DNA of 64,000 nt from Crossaster papposus (lineage: Eukaryota > Echinodermata > Asteroidea > Velatida > Solasteridae), in NCBI GenBank assembly GCA_037893245.1, contig JBAIAA010000593.1:496001-560000 (forward strand), given 5' to 3'. The notes below the pieces were generated by a model, which worked only from the letters and a program-made list of their open reading frames with translations, had not been told where the DNA came from and searched no databases. The position numbers were made by a program, and so were the translations under genes. Position 1 is the stretch's first letter. The number at the start of each line of letters is the position of its first letter. Positions 47,101-59,100 of the stretch are shown piece by piece.

Positions 47101-50100
47101 ATTAGTGACCAGCGAGTGCGTTGTTCGAATGCTTGCGCACACCATTCACAGGTAAACCAATTTAAATTTGGCCTCGGCAAATTTGAATTGAAATCAAATC
47201 TTACAATATTGTTTTATTTGGAGCAATGAGGTAAAACTTCATCAGGTTGAGTTGCCAAGCACCTTTCTTTATATTTTGAACACTTTTGTTGCTTCAAACG
47301 ATAAAAATGCACAACTGACAAATGGTACGCCATCTCGTAACCAGTTCGCGCCTGGATTATTTTAACATCACCGAGCCGAGGGACGTGATTAATTTTAACG
47401 AAAATCGATCCGAAGCAGGTTCAGGCCGATAGTGCCGGGAAGCACACCCATGCATTTCCGGCCTTGCTCGCTGCTGACAGACATTTCCGAACTTGAACTT
47501 GGTGTGTTTATGCGTCATCCGTTTTGAAATTGGGGAAAACTTTGCGTTTATATACGTCATCTGGCGCGAACTGGTTAAATCATTGGTAATTATATCATTA
47601 TAACAGGCGACCCTAGATGTCATAACCAAGTTACTTCCTCTGAACGGACTACCAACGACGGACATTCTGAACAAGCTGATGCAACTCATGCTGTTCTTCC
47701 TGACGTTGTTCCTCTCTGGAGATGACCTGGAGGGATACGGGTGAGTTGAATCCAAAGTAAGACTGTGCATCGGAACAAGGTACCCGACCGTGGATGTCAG
47801 GAACCGGTTCCAGATTATGGAATAGAGTACCCGTAACCAACTTTACAAATGACATAGTAACTTCTCAGACAATGAAATAGAATGGTTTTGAATGTCTTTT
47901 GTTGATTATTTTTAACGTGAAACCAGGCTACAAAATATGAGGCGATAGTGTAGTTACGGGCCCCTCTCTAGTTTCGATTAAATTAGAGTCGAGGGTGTTT
48001 TGTTATCATTCCAAAATGACTTCATCAACTTCGAATATAATTCTCTTGATTCTAATGACACTAATTTTTTTAAATTTGAACAGTTTCTTGCTGGAAAAAA
48101 CTTTTTTGTCTTGCGAAGCAATGCGGTTTTGTCTATTCAATGTTTTGGGTGTCGCCATCTTTATGCAGAAATAACTCTTTAACCCTAACCCTCCAGGTTA
48201 TTTTTGATAGACAGCCTCCTACACCCAGCAAAGTGCAGCAACTGTCTAAACAACTTGGTAGTACATGTACAGTGCAGAAACATCCATCAGGTCAAAAATC
48301 TCAAGGTCAAACTGCCCTAGAGTCACTGATCACCGAACGCAGCCGATTCATCTCTGGCATTGTTCAATGGGGACTAGCTCTCAATAGTCTTAGACTGTGG
48401 TATTAATACACTGGTGTCGACAGCAGAATGCATCAAAGTGCCCCCAGGCTTTTTTTTCTGATGCGCACTGTGCTGCGTGTAGCAGGGTTAGGGTTAAGAA
48501 GAAAACAATTTAAATTTGTTTGAACCCCCAAAGGGACATGGTGGGCTTGGAGAAAAGTCTAGTTTCCTGCCTCAAGGAGTTGTTCTCCCTTGATCAAACC
48601 TACCACCTACGTCATCTACCAGTCTCGGTTCTTAACGTTACCATGGAGACCATGGCAAGCTATCTACCAATCCGAGGCCTAGGAGTGATTCAAACAGGTG
48701 GGTCACTTTTTAAGTAATTAAGTCTTTATTACAAACTGGCTCGGGAGGGACGCGAACCCACAGTCAATAATGAGTTGAAGCTTTCACGCAAAATGTACAT
48801 ATTGCCCATGCAAATTCCATTTCTTAAAAGATTTTGGCTGTGGTTCCTGTTGCTTTGTCAGACTTCAACCACTCATCTGACCCCGGCTAGCTTGGTGGTG
48901 GAGTGGTAAGACATCTGCACTAGAAAGCAAAAGGTCGTGGGTTCGAGTCCGTCCTGAGTAGTTTGTAGCAATTTTCTCACAAGACGTCTGAGTATACAAT
49001 CTTTAAAAAATACTTCAGGGAAGTGCAAATCCAAAATTAAAATCTTTTCTGATGCAAAATCAACATTTTGGCAACTTTAGAATTTCATTAAAATCTTATG
49101 AATAATTTACTTCAGCGTGAGGAAAGTTAGCAGTATCCTGACGCCACTTCAGTGGTTGTTGTAAAAAGGTTACAGAGATTCTAAACAAATTCTAATTATT
49201 TCCTAACAAAATTGACAATGTTTCTCAGTCCCAAATTCAACATTTTTGCACTGATTGACCTTCATTACGTACCGTATGTTCATATTGTACCGCCTGTGTA
49301 TCAGCTTAGTTTGAATAGACTTACTTGCTGCGCCTAGTCTCCGGTAATTTTACCTAGGGGTGGGGGTGGTCTGTGCAATACCTTAACTCTGCGAGCAGCC
49401 ATGGGGCGGATTCGGTAGGCACATTTGTTACTCTTTCTAACTTCCATATGAAGCCGTCGGCGTATTCCATTCCAATTTTTCGTATTCCTCATTGACACAC
49501 ACAAGTTTAAAGTGGTATAGTCACTTTTGAGGAAGGAGTCCACTAGGGGTCACTCGAGTCGCGAGAAACCTGGGCCCCAGCGAAAAACCCATTCACTTGT
49601 GCACAAAATGGGCCCCATTAACTTGTGCACAAAATGGGCTCTTTTTGCTCGCGCAGCTCGGAGGGTTAAGACAATAGAAACAACTAAAGTTCGCATTACT
49701 AACATACGTGTCATTTAGATGATATATGAAGGAAAAAACTGCGTCAGGTTGCAACATTATTTCCCCGCAGGACTTCAAAACAGCAGTCTGGAACAGTCTT
49801 AACAGAATTGTTACTATGTTGTTTTTTTCTATAGATGAGTTGAGAGATGCAATATGCCGTATGTTTCTATACATTTACAGCCAGACACCCAGTGACTCAG
49901 AGCCAGCCACAGCCGTCAGGCAGAAACACACTAAGGCTATCAATACCGCTCTCATTGTCGACTTGGGAAAGATCTCGAAGCTACAGGTCAAAAAAATGAA
50001 TTCTTAATAAAGGGAATATGCATCATTTGCTTTTGTTGTCATTTTCAGAAATGGATGAATTTGAATTGGGGGGTTAGTATTGTATAGCAAATATTATTAC

Positions 50101-53100
50101 ACTGTCTTGTTTGAAGGTTTGTATTTGTAGATGCTGAAAAAACAAACAAAAACAATCATATTCTTGTAGTCTTGTTCCCTGAATCCCACTTAAGATGAAA
50201 CGGAGCAATTGATAAACGTCGGGGAATTGTACGGATGGGAAACTGGTGTAGCTGGCTTGCACCCATTCATATCGATTTAAAAAAAAAAAACGGACACACT
50301 GAATATGGTAAATTCCAGGTAGTATTTCAAAGAAACTAGTTTTTTCCCAACGCTGGTCAGCCGACCAGAAAATGATATAAAAATACCACTTTTAAAACAA
50401 ATGTCGGTACACCAGGTGCCATAATTTCACAGAATGCTTTACACTGTAAAGTTTACTTTTACATAATTTTTCAGAATGTTTTACACTGAGCCGAATCGAG
50501 AGATTTTGGTTAAACAAATCTAGAAAGATTCCCTATCTATCCAAACTATTTTTTCTGCTTAGATTGTTTTCTTTCTTCTATTTTTTAATATCTTTTTGAC
50601 CACCCTGTAGATTGGTTAAAACATTGGCTTGGTGTTGACAAAGATTTTAGGCAATTTAAAACAAAATTACCTTGATTTCTCCTCAGTTTGTTGTAGCACC
50701 TCTCCTGAGGACAATCCAGAATGAATTCACCTCCTGCCAAACCCACAAATCTTCACCCCAGCCGTCAATGCGCCTCTCTACCCTTACGACAACATCGTCA
50801 TCGTCACTCAGCTCCGTCAGCAGAAAGGATGTCCTCATCTCCATGGCGACCGTCGCCATGGATACCAGCAGCTCCTGCACAAGCAGCGGTGACGAGAGAC
50901 AAGACAAGAGGAGACGCCTGGCATTGCACAGGACACCGGGCAAGAAGGGAGGCAAAACAGGGTGCGAATGAAAAACCAAAACGTTTGCATCACCCTCAAC
51001 CTAAATCTTATGAATAGTTTGATTATTATTTATTATTATTAATTTTTTCTGGCTATAAAACCAAAGATCCCTTAAAGTGCTCTATGCACTGTAGCTCACA
51101 AGCCTGAAGAAACATAAAGAGAACGCAGGTCCCAGCGGTGGAAGGCGAGGAAAGAACTGCTGCGCCAACCTAACTCTGCTATTGTGGTGCCTGCTCCTAT
51201 ATCAAGCTCGGTGTTCGAGTAGTAGGACTTCTGCACTAGTAAGCACGAGTGCGTGGGTTAGAGTCCCACTCGAGTAGCTTTTCAGTATTGCCAATTTAAA
51301 TTGCAGCCACAATCAGCATTCGGGGTGCAGGTCACTCACTGAACTGACAAATAATTGCGACCTCGAGCGCATGCATTGTTTTAACACTTGCGCACACCAT
51401 TTGCATATTACAAACTAACTACTAAAGAAAATGTCCATGAATGCCCCTCTGTTATGCATCTTTGGAAATGACCTTCTTTTAGAGCATCGGATTGCAAGGT
51501 TCGAGGTACAAATCAGCCCCCGCTCACCCACCATATGGGTAGCACTTCGGTGCGGTATTAGGTGAACTGGGAGTTGAAGACAGATGTGGCACTCTGTCTC
51601 AACAATTGATCTTCCTGGTCTAGCACTAACAAAAAGGGGATACACTCTCTTGTTGTGTGGCTCAGTCGGTAGAGCATCAGACCAAGGATTGCAAGGTCCG
51701 CGGTTCAAATCTGCCTTCGCTCACCCAGCGTATGGGTAGTACTTCGGTGCGGTAAGTGAACTGGGAGTTGAAAACAGGTGTGGCGCTCTGTCTCAACAAT
51801 TGATCTTCCTGGTCTAGCACTAACAAAAAGAGGGATAGACTCCCTTGCTGTATTGCTGATACTGACAATAGGCCTCCTCAACCTACCTACCCACCTACCT
51901 TCTTTTAGTGTTTTCTTCAAAATGAAAGCATGCCAGAAGGAATAATTTCACATGGAGTATAGTGTCAATAATCTTTACAAGCTATCAAAAGGTATAATTC
52001 AGCTTGAACTTCTCTTGCTTATATTTTTGGACATCAGGGAAGTGACCAGCAGTAGTGATGAGGATTCCGCTTTTGTCGTTGAGAATTCACTAACTGTCAA
52101 GGAAATCGTTGAGAAGTTGAGCAACTTGTACTGCAGTGTCTCCACAGCGCAAACCGTGAGTTTAGAAACTTGGAAGTTTTCTTGTTTGAAATTAAGCAAG
52201 TAGAAAGATCTTTTGCATGAAACAACTGGAAATATTTTCTATTTCCCCTGGATAGGATGCTAGTTCATTACAGAATAGTCTTCAGATACTAATTGTGACC
52301 CACTCCACAAAAAAGGTTATTATGAAATTGAGTAAATATACTTGCTCAAAGACACAATGTAGAACTAGCAGGAGGATTTGAACCCCTAACCCTCTGATCA
52401 TGAGCCACAATCCGTAACTACTAGGTCACACTTCCCATTTTGTTACCAGAGATGAAACTTTTCAGATTTTAATTTTAAAGCAGACTTTTTCAATTTTTTT
52501 ACGAAAATTTCGATTTTTCTGACGATCTTTTCAAAATATGATTTAAAAAATAAATCTCAACATGGTGAAAAGAAAACGCAATTTCATTCTATTTTACCAG
52601 TCGTCGGTGCACAAATTATATTGTAGATGCACACAAGTAGGCCAAGATTGAAGTAGTTTACGGCTGGAAATAAGTCTAACTGAAATTGGGCGGTGGGTGG
52701 GTTTTACTGTACATATACATTGTGCGCGCGCCCAAGATTTTGGACACTTTTTTTGGTCAGTTTGGGCTAGTTTCATCACTGCATCACTACATAGTAACCC
52801 TAAATTAGCCATATATTGAGCCAATCTGTGAAAAAATTTAAAAGAAGCTAATTTCAACTGATTTTGGTGGGTATGGGTATGGACAACTACCAAAAAAAAG
52901 GAAGGAGGGATGGGGGTTGGGGAACTTTTTTTATTAGAGGTCAAAGGTCATTGACCCCTGCCCAAATCTCTAAAAATTATATTTCAGCAACAAAATATGG
53001 TATATAGATGATCTTGGTGTCAAAATCCACAGAATTACAATAGAAGATGACATCAAATAATTATTGACCCTTGGGACCAAATCCTGACCTCCGAAAATGA

Positions 53101-56100
53101 GGTCAAAGGTCACAAAACAATTTATATTACTAAAATGTCATATTTAACAGGAAAATAACCATTAAATAAAAATGAGCACAAACAAATCGAAGAGGCTAAT
53201 TTTAACTTACGTGACGGGTATTGGAGTTATTATTTATTCTAAGAGCAGAGGTCAAAGGTCATTGACCCTGGACTAAAACACTATAAATTGTATCTCGGCA
53301 ACAACATATGGTAATTGTATGATCTTGGTGTCAAAATGCTCATAATTACACTGGAAGTAGAAAAATGTAAAGTGTGATATACATGTAGGATAACAAATTG
53401 ACCGCCACATATGACCTCAAAAGTCAAAGGTCATTATTCGAAGCCCCATATTGAATCCACAAACCACCACCCCAGAGATATACACATAACATAAAACAAC
53501 ATGAATGATGTCTTTGTTTAAGGAGTGATTACTCATAAAACCTAGTTAGCCTACATGTACTGTACCTTGACTAGTTATAGTGAGATGTCCCAAATGTTTC
53601 CTATTATTAAGGAGAGGAGCTTGGTGCACCTTGCAGAGAGTCTTGTATACAGCAGAGAGATTCAGCACACCCTAAGTCGGTATTTGGCGGCTTAATCAAG
53701 GGCGAAGTGACTAGATACAAACGTATATGTACCCATTTAAAAGAGTTTGAGGAGAGGGTTGAATTCTTCAAAGACAATCTTAACAAGCACGGATACACAA
53801 ACGAAGACATAGCCCTCCTTCCTCAAAGAGGCAAGACTCCCGCGGACTCTAAGCGTGAGAGAAAAAGAAAAAAATACCCCACTGGTGTTCGTCCTACCAT
53901 ACTACCCACGAGTCGCGCACCCAGCCCTCAAACGGGCCCTTCTCAAACACTGGCACTGGATTAGTGAAAACGAATACCTAAATACATGTAGGCTATTTTG
54001 ATACCCAACCCTTGGTATACAAACGGCACAAAAACATAAAATATGAACTTGTTCGATCTAGGACTAAAGCATCTCCACAATCCAACCAAGAAGAAAACAG
54101 CCTGGATGAGGAGAATGTGCAAATCCTATTGGAACTATTGGAAGAACAAAACAATGATCATTAAGAAATGGATCTCAAGACTAAAACAAAATAAATAAGT
54201 CAAGATGCCTTCCTTTCAATCAATACCCCCCAAAATCCGGTATTTGTCCTTGCAATCTGTCATATAAACCGACACACAAATAAAAACAAGGAAAAAGAAA
54301 AGTAAACTGAAAGAATGGTGACTGATGAAGTGCATTATATAGCACACAAAATATGCCCTGCTCCCCTTCCAAAAAAGGAGGGGAAAAAAGGGACGCCGAC
54401 GGCATATTATTACCGGTAATAATCAATCACTGAGTGAACTAAAAACAAAGGACCACTGTTGCAATGCACAAACCAGTCATCGCGTCGCCCAAACTAGAGA
54501 CAGGGTTTGAAACTCCCGCTTTTAGGGAATGTCTAACCCAACGATGTATTTTCCCGTCCACGAACTCCAACCACTGACTGTCATCTAGCAGAGATAATGT
54601 GGCTAGAACTGACTCCCCCCCCCCCCCCCCCCCCCCCCCAGCCCCAGATGCGTGTCTTGCAAAAATAAATAAAAAAATAAGAGTTAAGAATTACGCTCTG
54701 GCCAGTCAAACAAACACTCTCTGGCATACCGGGCATACCCAATAGATAACGTACAATTACAGATTTAACTCTGCCAGTCACAAATACAATCCATATGATA
54801 CTTGTCAGCAGAACCGCGTCTCAAGAAAATAACGAAAAACACGGAGGGGTTCTCTTGAAACTTGTACACGTAACCACCCCCTCCTACCGACTGCAATCTC
54901 GCAGAAAAAAATGTGGCCAGAACTGACTTCCCAGAAGCGTATATCACTAAGAACAAACGTATATTGAGAATTACGCTCCGGGCAATATAGTTACACAACC
55001 ACACTGCTGGCATACCAGCAAATCATAAATATACAGATTTATCTCTGCAGACCAGCAACAAACATACAATCCCATGATACTTCACGCAGCAGAACTGTTG
55101 CAGCAACTCCAAAACAATAACGAAAACGATGAGAAATAGTTCTGACTTGTGACAACTTCCATAAACACCCTCCCCTTCCCATAGTAGAATGAGTTCTGAT
55201 TCACTGCAGCTAACACTGGGATTGATCAAACAAACAACAACAAATAAACTTATCATTCCTGTTTTATGCCTGCATAAACCGGTTTCCCTTTGCTATTTTC
55301 TTGCAAAAGCACTTCATCTTTAACTAAAAAACCTAATAGTCTCACAGAAAAAGAAAACAATTCCACATAACCCAGCATTAGACGTCCTTCAATTTAATGT
55401 CCTTCTCATGTGACCAAGAATCGTTTTAATAAAAAAAAAAACGTAGGCTGAATGTATGATTACGCTCCTTCCCAACAAACACCAAACATGATTATAAATG
55501 CACATATACTTTACATACACAAACTATTTGACACTAATGAACTTTATTTTTGACCTTTGACCTCTTTTCTAAGGGTCAGTAGTTATTATATGTCATCTTC
55601 TTTCATAATCCTGTGCATTTTGACACCAAGATCATCTATATACCATATTTTGTTGCTATAAATATGACATTTTAGTAATAAAATTGTTTTGTGACCTTTG
55701 ACCTAATTTTCGGAGGTCAGGATTTGGTCCCAAAGGTCAATAATTATTTGATGTCATCTTCTATTGTAATTCTGTGCATTTTGACACCAAGATCATCTAT
55801 ATACCATATTTTGTTGCTGAAATATAATTTTTAGTGATTTGGGCAGGGGTCAATGACCTTTGACCTCTAATAAAAAAAAATCCCCAACCCCCATCTCTCC
55901 TTCCTTTTTTTTGGTAGTTGTCCATACCCATACCTACCCAAATCAGTTGAAATTAGCTTCTTTTAAATTTTTTCACAGATGAACCTTAAGTTAGGGATAC
56001 TAACAGTCATGTTTTCATTCTTCTTTCTTTTCTTTCCTTTCGACTCTAGGACAGTCTTAAAGACATTTTGGAAGGAATCCGCTGTTACCTGGAGGTCCTC

Positions 56101-59100
56101 CTCCGATCCTGCTGTTACCTGCTTGCTAAGACCCCACCCAAGGACATGCAGGCCAACCCACCAGACAGAACTCCGCGGTCGTCCAAAACACGCAGCAAAG
56201 GTCCACCGTTTACCAAAAACGTTTTTGCTGCATGGATGCCTCCCGAACAAATAAGAGAGCTCTGCGCCACCCTTGTGGCTGTCGTACGCAATCTGGCCAA
56301 ATGCCAAGAGGTCCGAGTCGTCAAACCGTGTTACAAGAAACTCATTGAGATTACCGGCTTTCTATTGGCTACCCAAGGTGAGCATTGTTACTCAAGATCA
56401 TAATCAATCAACCACAAAGCTCGGGATATTTTGGAATGTGAAAATAATACTTATTATTTTCACAAATATTTATTAAAATAATAATGAAACTACATTTAAA
56501 GGGCTGTGTTTTCTTTTCAGATTTGATCAAGTTACCTCTTTCCCAGCTACATACATTTGTTTGGATGCTGTCGTTGCCATGGCTACCTGTAAGTTTTTCT
56601 TTTCTATTTTAAATAATGTGAAATGTGGAAGGCACTTTTTAGCCAATACTGTCACTAATGCCAGGATCACCTAAGTCATGGAAACATTCCTGGAAAACCC
56701 TGGAATTGTTGAGGCTATTATAGAAAATCATGGAAAGGTCATGGAATTTTGTTTCCCACTGAACGAGGATTCTCCAAGAAAAAGTGTAAGGGAACTCTGC
56801 AATGTAATTGCAGGGCACATACAGAGTTTATAAACCTAGGGTTTGAGTTGATTTTGTAATGTTGTTTTTTTGCCTTCAGATGGATTCTAACTGGCTTGAT
56901 CTGAGGGTCCAAGGAGATATGACGTCTCGGGAGATCGCTGAGCTGAGTTCTGCCTTGGCTGATAAGATTGGTAAGCAAGCAAGCAAGCAAGCAAGTGTAC
57001 CATCTTTAACATATGATGGCATTATTAACAGAACATTAAAAATTCTATCGCAAAATTCCATCTTATGAAACATTTAGGTGTGGTACCCGCTGCTAATCAG
57101 ATTTGATCCAGCCCGCCGACCCTGGCTAGTTCGGTGGTCGAGTGGTTCGAGTCCCAATCAAATGATTTTTTTTCTAATAATCAGTCAGGACTACACTTTG
57201 TATAGTGTTTATAAAATATGTTATCAACGGACAAAATTAATATTGACAAAATAAAAAACCAAAATATAATTTGATTATATTTTGAGATACATTGTAAGTC
57301 CACCAGGTTCAGTGTTTTTTACGGCTTTAAATTTGAGCAGTGCGGCAGAAAATGCAAGCGTGGAGCTATACACAGTGTTTTGGATTCTAGATGCTTTGTG
57401 GTGCATTCTGAGCATTTTCTGGCTGCTTTCCCCCGAATTTTGAGCTGAAAATGCGTGGAAACATTTCCGACGCTGCCCCCATGCCACTATGGTAGTTAAA
57501 CGGGTACTCAAGCCAAACACGAAAATTAATGAATAACAGGAACAACTTAAATGCAGCGAATAACGAACGTGTTAAAACAATTTGTCCGCGCCCATGGGCA
57601 CATAACAACAGTTTTGTAGTTATAGCCATCCGATGATGAGATTTTTTTTATATATATTTCAATTTACAGGATATCTAGCGCAATCATTTTGATAGATGCC
57701 TGAAATTGTTTTAAATAAGTAAGATATTTCTTGACCAGTTCGCGCCGGGATTATTGTAACATTCACCGAGCCGAGGCTCGAAACTCGATCCGACGCAGGT
57801 TCAGGCCGATTGTACCGGGAAGCACAACCATGACATTTCTGGCCTTGCTCGGTGCTGACAGACATTCGTGGCCTTACTCGTTGCGTGTTTATGCGTCATC
57901 TGTGAATCTTTGAAAAAAATTGCGTGTATGTACGTCCTCCGGCCCAAACTGGTTAATAATTTGGTAGTAAAATTTGTCGATATCTGCAGATGGTGCGTCC
58001 TACCTTTAAAAGGGTGCATGTCTTATCAGTCCCTTTGGTCCATTTTTAGATGGCCATCGTTTGTTTCGTTGGTGGTGTCTCACTGAAAATCTCCTTAAAT
58101 TTACGTGTTATTTTTCAGATGAGGACATGGAGTGTCTGTTTCTTCACAATCTGGCGCTGTTTCCAAAGGAAATTGCATCCAAGTGGAGAACACATGTCTT
58201 CAAAGACGCTGTTGTAAGTAACTAAACTGAAAAATTTGAACGAATTCGCTGTGCAAATTCGCAGGTCGAGAGGGTGACATTTTTGGTCAAAATTAGACCA
58301 GTTTTTGTTTCATCTTTTCCCGGGAATGGTAAGACATTAGGTTGATTTCCTATAAACCATATGTTTGAAATAGGATAAATAAACAGTCAAAAACATAATA
58401 TTTGGGGGCATTTTAGGACATAGACATAGTGCCCCTTTAAGACCACCTACGTGACAGGATTTCAGCCAATTGGTAAATTGTCTCAAAACCGAAAAATTGC
58501 GCCCCAACCGAAGAATGGCGTATCACTGTTAGTTGGCCCTGTCACATACCGCGCTTCGTAACGTCGCCCTATCTCAGGCTCTCAATGTTAACAAATCATT
58601 TAAAGTGATTCCAAGTAATCCCTGACCCATAAGCTGTCTACCCACTAATACCCCCTTCACTTACACAGGTTTTTTTTTAGGAGTCCTTACGGATCGCACT
58701 AATTCACAGATCTTTCACAAATCCTTTCGATTTGGCCACTTTTGCGACTGATTTAAAAGTTGTTACGAGTTATTACGAGTTATTTACGAGTTATTACGAG
58801 TTATTGCGATGTATTTACGTCAAAATTCCACAGGTTGTTACGAGTTGTCACAGATAACTACAAGCAACTTAATAGCATTTTACGAGCTTTTTACGGTTTG
58901 TAACGAGTATATTACGGATTGTTACTATTCATCAAAGCTTTTACGTGTTAGTTATGACCTGTTTACGTGTTGTTACGAATAGTTACAAGTTAGTTACGAG
59001 TTAGTTACGAGTATTTACAAGTCCTCAGGATTTTTTGCCAAAAAAAGATATAAATCCAGCAAATCTCAATGTATCATCGAAGACAACTGATGAAGTGTTC

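Noticed and set aside
50683-50979. 98-codon minus-strand frame
   Set aside because: Shadow of ATR exon 11, produced by its Ser-rich composition.
51652-51724. A functional tRNA gene
   Set aside because: A and B boxes are present, but the same sequence with the same tail occurs just upstream, which marks a SINE; folding to a full cloverleaf is not evident.
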